DNA of 64,000 nt from Megamerina dolium (GCA_963854835.1 OY978526.1:38416501-38480500), one strand, 5' to 3'. Shown: positions 42,336 to 54,540, numbered from the stretch's first letter. Program-made: numbers and translations. Notes: a model not told the origin generated them from the sequence alone.

Positions 42336-44984
42336 TTACAGCATATTCAGTGTGTCTTTTCTTTTTAATCGACGATGCCCCTTGCTCAGCAACAATTGCC
42401 TAGCAAGAGGATTCGGATGATTGTGTAATTTTTGAATGTAGCTTCTGCAGTACATTGCAACTTCCTCAGAAATTGTGGATACATTTAAATCTCGATGGAT
42501 GTTAACGTTCCTCATATACCAAGGCGCGTTTACAATAATTCGCAGACACTTGGATTGTATTCGCTGCAATTTTTCGATATTTGAGGGAGATGCGGTGCCC
42601 CAAAACTGAATACCATAAGTCCAGATTGGCTTCAGGATTGCTTTATATAATAGCACTTTGTATTCGAGATTCAACTTTGATTTTTTGTGTAACAGCCACC
42701 ATAACTGATTAATTTTAAGCTTGATCTGAGTTTTCTTTGCCTCTATGTGATTTTTCCAGGTCAGCCTTCTGTCGAGGTGAATACCCAAGTACTTTGTTGA
42801 GGAACATTGTGGAACTGATTGGCCATTAATTTTAAGTGGGGGACATGTATCTGGCCTTAGCGTGAAGGTTACATGTACGCTCTTTGATTCATTGACTTTT
42901 ATACGCCATTTTGCTAGCCAGATTTCGAGAGAATCGATATGAGTCTGCAGGAGTTTAGTAGCTTCTATGGGGTTAGAGCGAGAGCACAATATTGCCGTAT
43001 CATCTGCAAAGGTCGATATAAATGTATGGTTATTGCTGGGCATATCTGTAGTGTATAAGAGATACAGTAAGGGGCCCAAAACGCTTCCTTGAGGAACGCC
43101 AGCGTGAATATCCAATGGATTTGTTGTGTAATCCTTGTGATGTACCAGAAATTGTCTTTTCGTGAGGTAGCTACTAAGCAATGAGGAGACATTTGCAGGC
43201 AGTAATAGTTTGAGTTTGTAAATAAGGCCGTCGTGCCATACTTTATCGAAAGCTTGAGTGATATCAAGAAAGACAGCTGAGCAATACTTTTTTTCTTCAA
43301 AAGTGTTCCTTATCAGAGTTACAATGCGGTGGACTTGTTCTATTGTGCCGTGCTGTTTTCTAAATCCAAACTGATGTTGAGGAATCAGTTGGTTGAGATT
43401 AATAAATGGAGTTATATTCATGACAAGTAGCTTTTCGAATACTTTAGAAAGTAGAGGCAGGAGGCTGATAGGTCTGTACGATGCAACTTTTGTAGGGTCT
43501 TTTCCTGGTTTTGCTATCATAATAATTTTTGAAGTTTTCCAGCATTTGGGATAGTGTTTAATACGAAGGATAGCATTGAAAATGTGCATGAGATGAATTA
43601 CTGAAGCCGGAGGTAGCTCTTTTATCATTTTACCGGTAATTTTATCTGGACCAGGTGATTTTTTTGGGTTTAAATCTTTATAAATTGCTTTGAATATGTC
43701 CTTTTTTTTAATTTTGAGCGTTATTGAGCAAGGTTGAGAAGTTAATTTTAGTAATGAGGACTGTGAAGAGGGTGGATTGGGTGTAAACACACTTTTTAGG
43801 TGGTTTGCAAAAGCCAAACCCTTCTCACAGTTGCTTCTAGCCCAATTACCGTCACTCAAACGGATGGGGGAATCAGTGAGAATTGGCCGATTTGAGTTTT
43901 TTGCTGATTTCCACAAAGAGTAGTCTGACGCTTCACCAGGTGTTAATTTCGCTATGTGCTCTTCTAACTCTTTGTTGTTTTTATTTTTTAAGGCTTGCTT
44001 TAACTTTCGAGTGCAGTGCTGTAGCTGTGTTTTCAGATTCGGTGATCTGAATTCTTGCCATTGTCTTCGGAGTCTTCTTTTCTGTCTTACTAGCAATTCA
44101 ATATCGGCTGGTGTGTATGGGCTATAGTTTGATTGCTTGCATACCTTTGTGCAGGTGGCTGAGCTGAGAGCTAATGAGAGCAGCTGGTTGAATTTTTCGA
44201 GTGCTGAGTCTACATCGTGTCCATTTCTTAATACAGTACTTAGAGGAAGATGGGAATTTATATATTTCTTGAATTTTAACCAGTCTATTTTCTTTCTAAC
44301 GCAATTGCCTTGGGGGCTTGGTGATTTTATAGATATTACCGTGGGTGAGTGGTCAGATGATAGATCATAATTACACTCTGTGGAGATATTTTCCATCTGC
44401 AAACCTTTGGCGACTCCAAAGTCTATGAGATCGGGTATTTTCCTCTTGTCCGTCGGCCAATATGTCGGTTGACCATTCGAAATAACATCGTAGCCATGGT
44501 TAGTGATGATTGAACATAGTCTTCTGCCTTTTGGAGTTATTAAGCGGGAGCCCCAGTGAGTGTGTTTGGCGTTGAAATCGCCAGCAACCAAGAATTTGCT
44601 ACCAAGAGTTGAGAAAAATTCTTTATATTGCTGTTCGGTAATACTGTATCTTGGGGGACAGTATATCGCAGATATTACTAGCTTAGAGATGTATTCTTCC
44701 AGACATATAGATGTTGCTTGCAAGTAGACGCTACTGAAATCTTCGAGAACATGATGTTTTATTCTGCTTTTTATCAATATGGCAGTTCCACCGCGTGCCT
44801 TACCATGCGGATGGTTTGTAGTGTACAGTTTGTAATATGGTATTTGGTAGCAATTTTTGTCAGTGAAATGGGTCTCAGATATCATCATTATGTCGATCTG
44901 GTTGGATTCAAGGAATTGAATTAGCTCCAAACGGTGCTGGCTTAAGCCGTTGGCGTTCCAGTGGCATATCTTGAGACAACTCAT
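42336..44984 (-). CDS. jockey ORF2: endonuclease + reverse transcriptase (882 residues)
   Basis: Residues 1-230 form the apurinic-type endonuclease: KICHWNANGLSQHRLELIQF, the catalytic Glu in MMISETHF, VAGDFNAKHTHWGS and SSDHSPTV. Residues about 440-700 form the RT: KKSPGPDKITGKMIKELPPA, SYRPISLLPLLSKVFEKLL, HQFGFRKQHGTIEQVHRIV, AVFLDITQAFDKVWH (first Asp), GVPQGSVLGPLLYLLYTTDM and the catalytic FADDTAIL. The C-terminus (YLGIHLDRRLTWKNHIEAKK, TYGIQFWGTASPSNIEKLQR) is the usual jockey end; there is no RNase H. All catalytic motifs are present and the length is close to that of Drosophila jockey ORF2. It starts within the last codon of ORF1. Confidence 0.95.
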   Translation of the reverse strand: MSCLKICHWNANGLSQHRLELIQFLESNQIDIMMISETHFTDKNCYQIPYYKLYTTNHPHGKARGGTAILIKSRIKHHVLEDFSSVYLQATSICLEEYISKLVISAIYCPPRYSITEQQYKEFFSTLGSKFLVAGDFNAKHTHWGSRLITPKGRRLCSIITNHGYDVISNGQPTYWPTDKRKIPDLIDFGVAKGLQMENISTECNYDLSSDHSPTVISIKSPSPQGNCVRKKIDWLKFKKYINSHLPLSTVLRNGHDVDSALEKFNQLLSLALSSATCTKVCKQSNYSPYTPADIELLVRQKRRLRRQWQEFRSPNLKTQLQHCTRKLKQALKNKNNKELEEHIAKLTPGEASDYSLWKSAKNSNRPILTDSPIRLSDGNWARSNCEKGLAFANHLKSVFTPNPPSSQSSLLKLTSQPCSITLKIKKKDIFKAIYKDLNPKKSPGPDKITGKMIKELPPASVIHLMHIFNAILRIKHYPKCWKTSKIIMIAKPGKDPTKVASYRPISLLPLLSKVFEKLLVMNITPFINLNQLIPQHQFGFRKQHGTIEQVHRIVTLIRNTFEEKKYCSAVFLDITQAFDKVWHDGLIYKLKLLLPANVSSLLSSYLTKRQFLVHHKDYTTNPLDIHAGVPQGSVLGPLLYLLYTTDMPSNNHTFISTFADDTAILCSRSNPIEATKLLQTHIDSLEIWLAKWRIKVNESKSVHVTFTLRPDTCPPLKINGQSVPQCSSTKYLGIHLDRRLTWKNHIEAKKTQIKLKINQLWWLLHKKSKLNLEYKVLLYKAILKPIWTYGIQFWGTASPSNIEKLQRIQSKCLRIIVNAPWYMRNVNIHRDLNVSTISEEVAMYCRSYIQKLHNHPNPLARQLLLSKGHRRLKRKDTLNML

Positions 44985-46594
44985 GGTCTGGATAGCAATG
45001 TTTGGAGTAACATCGATTGATTTTTCATCATTTCTTGCATCATTGTTTGCATTGAGTTCATGAATTGGTTCATATTCTGAATTAATGTTTGAAGCAAATG
45101 TTCAAGAGTACTTGGCTGTTGGGTTGGCAGTGAGTGTTTCTGCTCATTATTTACGTTACTTTGTTGGTGTAGGTTTTGTTTTAACACGCTAGCGTATGAA
45201 TTGGTTTGATTCTTGTTTGGGATTGCAGAGAAGAATTGTGTTGCATCAATATTTTGTCTCTTACTTGAGTTGGCTATCTGAGTTTGCTCAACTGGTTTTA
45301 GAGGTTGATTGTTAGCGGAGAAATTTAGCTTTAGGGTTGCATATACTGGGCAACCTCTATAATTTGCAGTGTGATTACCTCCACAATTGCTGCATTTTTT
45401 CATGCTAGCATCGTCTTTAGATTTTGGGCATATGTTTGATTTATGGAGATCTCCACAAATCACACAAACAGCTGGCAGGGTACAATATGTCTTAGTATGT
45501 CCATATTCTTGGCAGTTGCTGCACTGAGGAGGTCCAGTTCTCTTATGGGGTTCTTCGATTGTGATTTTGCGATGCAATAAATATCGAATTTTATATATGG
45601 GGTGTACCTCACCTTTTTTTAGGGGTTTTGTTTCAGGCTGAAGCTCAATACGATATAACGGTTGAGGTATATTGCTCTTGTTGAGAATGTTGAATACTGT
45701 TTTGGCTTGAAACCCTTCTTCCTGAAGGGCAAGTTTGATTTCGTTAATATCAACGTTGGGTTCGACGCCTTTGAGTACAACGATTAAGCCCTTACTACTT
45801 TTTAGCTGATATGTGTAGTAATTCTTTTTTACAGCATCAAATTCCGCTATTACTTTGCGATAATGAGTTTCGCTGTAGATTTGCACTTTGGTTTCCTCAA
45901 TTTGGCCTTTGCGAATAGGAACAACATGGAAATTCTTTGGTCCTATAAGACTTGTAATTCTAGAAATCAACTTATCTGAGTTGCGTTCTCTCAAGAAAAT
46001 GGGTGGGGGTTTGAAATTTTTCTTGGAGATAATATTTTCGTCACTTTCATCACCTGAAAGCAGAGCGTATCTATTTTCCGAACTAATAGGGACAGTGTTC
46101 TGTTTTTGAATTTTTGTTGAATTCATTTGTTTTGAGTTTTGCGGACTTCTCTTTCGCTTTACTACAGTAATGTAGCGATCAATACCAGTTTGAACAGCAA
46201 CTGGTTCTTTATTAGTCATCGCACTAGTTGCTTTAACTACTGGGTCATGCACTTCAGTAGAAGTGCCGTTATTTGATTGCTTTGATGTTGTAGCTGTTGG
46301 TGTTACAGCAGGAGAAGCACATTGTACACTCCACGGTATAGAGGGAGATAGTATATCACGATAGAACAAATTATTTTTTTTGTCTGTATTTATTGTTGTT
46401 GCAAAATTTGATGAATTTTTAATATGTGCAGGCAAAAGATTTGCACTGTTACTTTCACTTGTGTAGTGTGTATCAACTGTTTTATTTGATAATGCACTTA
46501 TCGCGGGGGTTTGCGCGGGTGATTGCAAATTATTGTTTACACACACATTAATAGGCGATTGCCGTTGCCGGGGAGGAGAGCGCTGAACACTCAT
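44981..46594 (-). CDS. jockey ORF1: Gag-like nucleic-acid-binding protein (537 residues)
   Basis: Starts MSVQRSPPRQRQSPINVCVN. The N-terminal third is Ser/Thr/Asn-rich and likely disordered. The middle (FKPPPIFLRERNSDKLISRI, YYTYQLKSSKGLIVVLKGVE, IKLALQEEGFQAKTV) is the RNA-recognition-like domain seen before the knuckles in jockey Gag proteins. Three cysteine knuckles follow (CSNCQEYGHTKTYC, CVICGDLHKSNIC, CSNCGGNHTANYRGC). The C-terminus is Gln/Met-rich with possible coiled coil (LLQTLIQNMNQFMNSMQTMM). It packages the element RNA; the frame is intact and ends in TGA overlapping the ORF2 start. Confidence 0.95.
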   Translation of the reverse strand: MSVQRSPPRQRQSPINVCVNNNLQSPAQTPAISALSNKTVDTHYTSESNSANLLPAHIKNSSNFATTINTDKKNNLFYRDILSPSIPWSVQCASPAVTPTATTSKQSNNGTSTEVHDPVVKATSAMTNKEPVAVQTGIDRYITVVKRKRSPQNSKQMNSTKIQKQNTVPISSENRYALLSGDESDENIISKKNFKPPPIFLRERNSDKLISRITSLIGPKNFHVVPIRKGQIEETKVQIYSETHYRKVIAEFDAVKKNYYTYQLKSSKGLIVVLKGVEPNVDINEIKLALQEEGFQAKTVFNILNKSNIPQPLYRIELQPETKPLKKGEVHPIYKIRYLLHRKITIEEPHKRTGPPQCSNCQEYGHTKTYCTLPAVCVICGDLHKSNICPKSKDDASMKKCSNCGGNHTANYRGCPVYATLKLNFSANNQPLKPVEQTQIANSSKRQNIDATQFFSAIPNKNQTNSYASVLKQNLHQQSNVNNEQKHSLPTQQPSTLEHLLQTLIQNMNQFMNSMQTMMQEMMKNQSMLLQTLLSRP

Positions 46595-46721
46595 ATTATA
46601 AACAAATTGTTTGCAAACGATATTATTTTATTTGTTTTTTTTTTTTTTTTTTTTTCTAAAAATCAAAAGAAAGACGTCCACTCTTATTGGTGACTTTCGC
46701 GAAACATATGTACATACATAT

Positions 46722-47305
46722 GCGAATATTAAATATTTGCTGAAATCTATCACAAGAGAAGAAATAACTTTTGTCGCTTTATTTGAATGGGAGGTAGACA
46801 TAGTTCTAATCCGCTTGCATCCATTTATGTATATATCAGTTTTTTGCTCAAGTTGCAATACATGCAATATATTGACTGACGAGATTCTGTCCAAATTCAA
46901 ATTTGACAATCTTATTCAGACACCACGGTATTTGGCCTAACCATTATCTAGATTTTCTTCAGTACGTGAAAAAATTGCCAAAAAATAAGTTCTTAGAAAA
47001 TATTCTCTATATTATGTCTAAAATATCTCTCTCCCACACACAAGTTTGTATAGTTTGATCATATACAATATTTGCAGACTTTGACTTTGACACTTATGTA
47101 CTTGGGACTTAGATGAGATGATATGAGATTTTTGGGTCAACAATCGAGTCTGCTCGAAAATACGAGCTATCGAATGTAAACAAAAGTATTGTTTGTTTGT
47201 TAATATTTTTATTATAAGTTTTAATCGTGCAAGACTGGGACTCGTCGACATAAAAGAAGTCTGCTGAATTTTGACTCCGGAAAGTGTTTTCGACATATGA
47301 TTAAG
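46722..47305. other. Non-coding spacer
   Basis: No supportable gene between the jockey target duplication and the mariner remnant. Confidence 0.4.
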
Positions 47306-47310
47306 AGCAT

Positions 47311-48075
47311 GTAGGTTGCCTTTTATATTTTTTTTGTATGATGATCTGGTGCGTTTTTGTCAAATCTGACATTTTCATTGGAAAGTTTGACATTTTTTAG
47401 CATAAACGTGCTCAGAACGTTTTGATCTACAAGCGCTATTTATGCTGTTTCCATTGATTTGAAAAATTCAAATCGGTCAAAAAATGTATTTAACTCTTGA
47501 ACATTTTAGAGCTGTGATGCTTTACGATTTTCGAAGTGAGTTATCTCAACAACAGCACCAACCATCCAGACAATTTAAAATATAACTGGTTTAACTGATT
47601 CAAGCGTGGCCGTCGTTCGCTTCAGGTCGAATTTCGTGAAGGTCGTCCAAAATCGGTCATTGTGCGACAAGCCATAGATGCTGTGATTAAACTGATAATA
47701 GAAGATCGTCATGTGACATACCGTGAGATAGAGGCATCCTTGGGTATTAGTTCCACCGTCGTACATTCGATATTGCATGAACACTCTCAGAAAGATTTTT
47801 TTCACGTTGGATCCAATCGCTCAAAATAAGGCTCGTATCGATTGGAACAAACAAATGATGAAAAAATTCAGTCGCGGTGAAAGACGTTTATAAGATCGTG
47901 AGCCCAAAACAAAACAGCAATCGATATTCCAAGACGAGCCAAACCCAACAAAAACCATATTTTGGGGGTGTCTCAGTCAGAGAGGCAAAAGTGCTTCGAC
48001 AATTGGTTTGAGCGCATGCAAAAGTGTGTAAACCTTTTGGAGAATACTTTGAAAAACAATAAAAACATTTTTGAT
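47311..48075 (+). mobile_element. mariner remnant, plus orientation
   Basis: Plus-strand frame reads EFREGRPKSVIVRQAIDAVI, then LIIEDRHVTYREIEASLGIS and STVVHSILHEH, the strongly conserved helix-turn-helix region of mariner transposases, and further on an EPKTKQQS-type piece and the C-terminal NWFERMQKCVN. The 5' untranslated part from 47311 (TCTGACATTTTCATTGG, AGTTTGACATTTTTTAGC) also fits mariner. The catalytic core is largely deleted near 47950-47980, and many stops and frameshifts interrupt it. Confidence 0.8.
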
Positions 48076-48109
48076 GAAAGCCATGTATGAACATGCATTA
48101 TCATCCTCG

Positions 48110-48570
48110 TAATTTAGTGAATATGGTGGGTGGGTTAAATCTTTGGAATTGAGTTTTTCCAAGTATGTTTTGATCTGCGCATTATTATGCAGGGGAATAA
48201 CTATGTTGTACTTGGAGTAGTAGTGGGCTCGTTTTTGTTCTATAAAGAGTGTCAGTAATGGATTTTTTCGGTTAGAGCAACTCATAATACACGACAGTAA
48301 GCTGAACAAATATGCAATAACTATTTATGTTTATGCCTCAAAAGCAGCCTTTCCCATGTGCAACATTTCTCGGCTTCAGCTCATATGGAACCAAACTTTT
48401 TCACTTTTGAATCATTCCCAACTATTTTAAACGATGTGAAATTGCTTGTTGAGTCATTGCTAATGTAAGTGCAAGTTCTTCTTGCGGTTGGCAGGAATCT
48501 TTCTCCAATAATGCTTCTAATTCCGTGTTTTCGCATGCTCTTGGCTTTCAGTTATGTTCTTTGAAAGCAA
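48110..48570 (-). mobile_element. mariner remnant, minus orientation, different subfamily
   Basis: Minus-strand pieces in order: ELEALLEKDSCQPQEELALT, MTQQAISHRLK, VPYELKPRNV, then RAHYYSKYNIVIPLHNNAQI (second catalytic region; family HDNARPH, here HNNAQ) and LTHPPYSLNYEDD. Its coding matches the mariner scrap at 7.8-8.1 kb more than the neighbouring plus-strand remnant. Catalytic Asp is changed to Asn and frames are broken. Confidence 0.75.
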
Positions 48571-48579
48571 CTTAAAGCA

Positions 48580-50630
48580 ACCTCTCCTTATGTTACTACA
48601 ATTAATCGATATTTTGAGTTTATGGTGTTCCCAGCTATCCAACATTACGTTTTATATCTGACTATTTCAACCTTGTCTATTATTAAAAATATGATATTGG
48701 AGGTTGTTGGCATTTAAACGGAATATAAAATGCGGTAGTATTTTTTAATTTTTTTTTTTTTGTCTCAGAAGTTTAACGTGTTTATATTTTATTATTATTT
48801 TGAGATGCTGATTACTATTACTACTATTGAGTATGACGGTAAAGTGCTATATTATATTTTTTTAGACCATCGAGTTATTCCTCTACTGGATCCAATGGTT
48901 ACGTTGCTGGTTTCCAGCAATGAGCATAAACATTGAAGCATATATTTAGATGAAGTGACTTGAATTCGATTAAAATGTATTCAATGTAGCATGATTTTCT
49001 AATTAAACTGCTTAAATATGCTTTCGTTATATACTCATATATTGTACCAGCACATAGATATGTAAATAAAATACATTCATTTATTGGGGTGCCTCACCGC
49101 CTATATTAATTAAACATGAATCTGGGGTACTTCGTCCGAAGATTTAATAGGAGTAGCAAAAACTGGTATGACGAATCTATTCTATATAAATTCTGATTAA
49201 AATCGCAATTTTTAGAAGATTTTTAAAATACGCTCCAGCTCATGAACGACTATTGCTAGAGGCAAATTATTTTGTATATTGCAAGAAAATTTACCAAGAT
49301 TAGTTGTTAGTTGGTAACGAATTCAAAATTTTTTTTTTTTGCTGATCCACCTCAATGGACATAGATATGCTATATCTCGAGTATTTTCTTATTTTATTTT
49401 ATAGCATTATCTACCCATATGGATTTGTTGTGTTCACTTTGTTTTATTTAACTTTTATATTTGTTTGTTTGTTCTTTTTTTTTTTGTTTATTTTGTTTTG
49501 TACTTTGCTTCCCAGTTCTCTTTGCATGTATATGCAAAAATGTTTTACGTGCCATTTTCGATCATGATTTTAAATATGATATGAATTTCTGTTTTTATTT
49601 GTATTTGTTTATAAACTTTTTATCCTTGGTATAGCAGCAGCATAAGAGCATTGAAAATTATGTTGTATATGAAGAACACAATACGAATACATACTCGAAT
49701 GTTAGAAGTTCAAGATTTGATGATGTTTAGTACTTTGTTCTTTTCATCATCTTTCTCGTACATAGCCATTTGTTTCTATTCAAAAGAATGTATGCACATT
49801 AAGTATTGTATTGTATTCTTCTTATGTACTTGCTGGCATTTATTTTACATATATACACATAAATATTTATTTCACCAAGTTTAAATGTATTTTTCACTGT
49901 ACTGGTAATTGATTTTTGTGTGAGTTTTGCAACTATGACTAAAGACAATTTTTATGTATGTCGAAGGTATAATGAAAAAGATTATTCTATGTGATTATAC
50001 ATCCTACTACCAGCTTCATCTGTTCAATTTATTAATAAAATATTTAGAATATTTAATTTAAATATTTGGTTTATGGAGAATACAGTATTTTTATTTTATT
50101 TACATTATACAACTTGTGTCTTCTCATACATTTTTGGTTTCACATGCATACATACATTTATGTATTGCATGAACTTTTATTAGCAATATCTGTAGTATGT
50201 AAATATATGGTCAATAATTTAAATAACAGAATGTGCTTATGCATAGTTGCATAAGCACATTCTGTTAATAAGTATCCGGAATTTATCATTTAAGAATTAC
50301 GCGTGAAGTAGATACATTTTTTTTGTGAGTATGATGGGATGCTTAAGGGTATAATGTTAAGCAGTTTGTTTCCAGCGGATAATTTTATTGGCCCACCTAA
50401 AGTGTTCCTCGGTTTTCACTATAGATAATGTTACTGTAAAGGTTTGCCAATATTTTTTTGCTACTTCAATTTTATCGAAAGGCCCATCATTAGAATAGTA
50501 CAACGCAGTGAAACATGGTTGATAAGTGGTTAATTATTGGCCACCTTATAGTCATACTTTAACGTTTTCACTTGAAGGAAAAAAAAAAATAATAAAGTGA
50601 CAAAAATTGTGCTTGCAATTAGTCGTTAAT
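48580..50630. other. AT-rich non-coding region
   Basis: No coding frame with recognisable content. Contains the hairpin at 50224-50267. Confidence 0.4.
50224..50267. repeat. Perfect 20-bp hairpin with 4-nt loop
   Basis: TAACAGAATGTGCTTATGCA, then TAGT, then the exact reverse complement of the first arm. No terminator or RNA gene role is supported. Confidence 0.85.
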
Positions 50631-50649
50631 TCATGAATCATTTTGTACC

Positions 50650-51000
50650 ACTTTAGTCGATGTTTTGGGTATAAGAAATTTCGTAGCGCGACTGGTTGAA
50701 TATGTTGCTGAAGACATATTTGAATCAGCTAATTTCTGCTCTACAATCATGCAACGCATCATAAGGAGTAATAAAATATTGGTTTACGAGTTTGATATGT
50801 GAACGATTGCATATGCTTCGGGATTAGCGCTTTTCTAAAGAGCCAAAATCAACGAAAACGCGTTAAAGTCCCTTAGAAATCATAGTTATTTTCATTGTTT
50901 TTTTTTTTTATTTTTTGCTATTAAGGTGTTGCCCATGCACAATTCCTTTCAATAAAAAACGATAAAAGTGAACTTGAGCGCTGGGTTGTTCATTGGAAAA
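50650..51000 (+). mobile_element. mariner remnant (catalytic core)
   Basis: One frame reads VDVLGIRNFVARLVEYVAED, IFESANFCSTIMQRIIRSNK and ILVYEFDM-stop, matching mariner transposase around the first catalytic motif (family MKRIITGDETWVYEFDMQT). The catalytic GDE is replaced by RSNK-like residues. The piece after it (AKINENALKSL...) is a decayed continuation. Highly degenerate and non-functional. Confidence 0.65.
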
Positions 51001-51009
51001 AGGGAGATA

Positions 51010-54000
51010 GAAAAAAAAAATGTTGATGATTAACTGAACTTTATTTATTGACAAATTCCGGGTACTTTTTTGATATGATATTCATATATGCACGTCAATA
51101 CACTTTGGAAACTACTTGTGAATCAAAAACTATTCGTCTCTCAAGCACTAAACTTTTTTTCCCCCTAAAAAGACAACATCATTTTAGAACAATATCTATG
51201 CAGGCGTTGTTTGTTATACGAATAAAATGAGTAATTCTATACACCTGCCGAGTTCAGAGAGTGCAAATATAATTCAGAGATCGAAAATATTGACTTAGAT
51301 TTCACAAAATGTAGTGTAGATTCATATTTCACTAACAATTAGAATTGATTTTTTATACTTTCGTCTTTGAATGAATTGGAAAAGAACTTTAACAGTAATT
51401 GGTTGCTTTTTTAACTCAGAATCTTGACAATAGCTCAAATAACACGAATCATTTTCAGAAATAAAAGATATTGATTAAATTGAATTTTTACTTAATATAA
51501 TTTCCCTTTGTAACAAAAATGAAATAAATTTAAATACCTTGACCAAGCTTTGCTACAATTTTTGATGTGTGTATTGGACTGTCAAAAACCTGTCGGCATT
51601 CATTAAAAGAAAAAACTATTTCCTTTCTAAAAATTTGTTGCTGAGTTGGAGAAGGACAGACGGGGTAACAAGCACACCTATGACACCCATAAAATATCAA
51701 ATGCAGTCACATAGTTAAATAAGCTTATTTTAAATATTGAGGTGTACCCATAGTGCTAACGAATAGACGAAAATAAAAATGACAGCATAATAATGTGTAT
51801 CCATCTGTTTCCACTTTTATATTGTTCTGTTGCTTAACTCTTTAACATCAAATGTTGGCTGTATTTATTTAACTAACCATATATTTGCCATTACAATGCG
51901 AACAAAACATTATTATCAATTGAATTAGTGACCTATTTTGTAATTGTTTTCTATGTGTGGTTTCAATAAAGAGTTTCTGAATAAATTTTTTGCCAGCAAA
52001 TATTAAAAATTATTACATATTTTATGATCCGTTAAGGGTAAATTTTCAAGTAATGACTTTCCACTTAATGTTAATTGAGCGTTCAACTATTTGACAATGT
52101 CTCATGTGTGATAGTTTTATTTTTATTTTGACAAAATATTTTGTAGAAGAAAATTTTATACAAAACATTTTAGAATTATGATTAGTGGGAATGTGAGATA
52201 TTTCAAATAACAAATAACACACAGAACAGAATAAAAACCACAAGAATAAAAATTGATTATTAATATTATATGATGTGGTCAGAGCAAGATCGAAGCACAC
52301 GTATATTGGAATAAGCCAGTAGAAAAAATAGTTAAAATGACGCAATGGTAAAACCAATCACTATTTTGGATTTATACATATAGTGCTAATCATTGTTTGG
52401 TTTGATCATGATGCTGTTATACTTTCTTATACAAAGTCAATATGCAAATTACTTACGCTTTTTTTATATATTTTTTTAACGAAATAAGTTGATTAAATTG
52501 TCACACACCTGTATAATATGCATATTTTCTTTGCATATATTATTGTACTTAAATACATACATTTTTCATTTTAATTTTAATCTTTGTAAATTGCAATTTA
52601 TCCATTATCAATTTTACAATTTCCACGAGCATTTACACAGCAGCATATGCATAGCAGATATATGTAATAAATAAAATATAAAATATTGATGTTAAAGCTT
52701 GTTACTTATATGCTCAGTTATGTACAAACTTTACACTCTTTGAGTAATGCATGTACATACATAAATACTTTGAATATGCAGTTGTTGTGGTCGGACTAAA
52801 TGTACTCTCTGTGTATAATTGACCTGGTTGTTGTTTATGAAATTTCTGTATTTTTATATTGTATATTTTATAGGTACATACATATGTACGTAATTGAAAT
52901 ATTCCATTTGGTATAGTTTATTTTCAATTTGTTTACATAAATGCATATACACAATACATTTAATAATTTGTATTTAATAATAAATAAATTATAATATTAA
53001 AAAAAAAAACAACAATCATGATGGTATTTTGAAAATATTTAATTTGAGTAAATTCAAAAAAATTCGCATATACAGCATCGTTTCATATCATCAATGTAAT
53101 ACATTGTAAATATCATATTATATATAAATATCTGTTTGTTGTTATTCTCCATTTTCACATCACCTCATGTTACAATGCCAATAACGATTTTTACACCATA
53201 ATATACTATGTATATACATTTATACTTGAATCGAATCATAGTCCTTGAAGTGATATTTGTATACATATATAGTACATGTGTAGCACAACAAGGCGAACAC
53301 CACCACGAATCAATAGCTATATTTGATTGTTGCTTGATTTTAATGAAATAAATTTTTATGCAAACCAATTTACGTGATTCGCATAATATACGCGCTTTTA
53401 AGGAGTGATACGTTACATTATGTACGAGTGTTATTCGACTACTTCGAGCATTTCGCAATTTGTAGACAAGTTAGTACAATCTAACCATATTTGCTATTCC
53501 AAAGGGCATTGATGGGTATTGAATATCGTATAGTAAGAGTGCGGACTATATTGTATATAAATTCATTAACAATGTACACAAGTATACCACATACGTGTGT
53601 CTATATACATATAGCACATGAATCATAATTCGTCTATCGTACGCTTATGATGCCCATCATATTAATTAGTCAGCTGGTTAATTTTTCATTTTCATTCATT
53701 TCAATTTTTCTATGGCGTAGTTAGAAACATAAACTATGTTATTTTTTGTATTATTAACGGCACGGCATTAACTTGAAATATTGTACAACTCGTATTTAGA
53801 TATACTTTAAGAAGTAACACACCTTGATCTTTTGCAGAACAAAAGAAATATGATTCAAGAATAATGTATTTGTGTGTATTTGTTTATTGTGCAAATATAA
53901 TATTCTTTTATAAAGCGCAGATTAGCAATGGAAAAGGAAGAGGAACCCCTTGATGTACATACATATGTAGTGTGGAAATAGCATCAACGATTTGCCAATT

Positions 54001-54540
54001 AAAACAATCATTTATTTATTTATCTAAGAACATTCATAATTAACAATATCATTATTTTGAATTTGCAACTATTAATATAATCTTTTAATTATATATTTAG
54101 CATTGTCTTGTGGTGTGTTTATGTGTGTGCATGCGGTCCTTCAATATTATAATACTATTAATACGACTCGCATTGCTATATATGTATATATTTATGTGCA
54201 AAAAATTTAATAATTCAGACAATCAAATTGAGTAAGAATAAACAGATGGTGTCATAAGCTTATATTTGAATGCAATTGAAGTACATATATAAATACAATA
54301 AATTCTAATATCGGTGAAGATAAGTTTGTTATTTTCCTTTGGAAAATTCCACTTGAATTAGTATATCTAGGGAATAAAATGAATGAATGAAAATGGTTAT
54401 ATATTCAATCTCTGTTGGGTCACCCTCGAAACGGGTCCCATTAAAATGTTGTTGTTACATTGTACTTTTCTAGAGGTAATTCCTTAGCAGTTATGGGGTA
54501 TATTTCGATTTTAAGCGTTGTAAGCTCATTTTGTCATGGG
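51010..54540. other. AT-rich non-coding region
   Basis: Nothing recognisable. Chance open frames only; low-complexity ACATA/TATA tracts. Confidence 0.45.

Larger units (their letters stand above)
42181..46707 (-). mobile_element. jockey-clade non-LTR retrotransposon, copy B (full length)
   Basis: The 14-bp repeat ATGTACATACATAT flanks the element (42167-42180 and 46708-46721), so both ends are defined. On the minus strand it has a 5' leader, ORF1 (537 residues), ORF2 (882 residues) and a 3' UTR ending in an A tail (the T run from 42181). The two frames overlap by 4 nt (ATGA), as expected for reinitiation. Both ORFs are open over their whole length. It is close in sequence to copy A but without its lesions, so it looks like a recent insertion. 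Confidence 0.95.
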
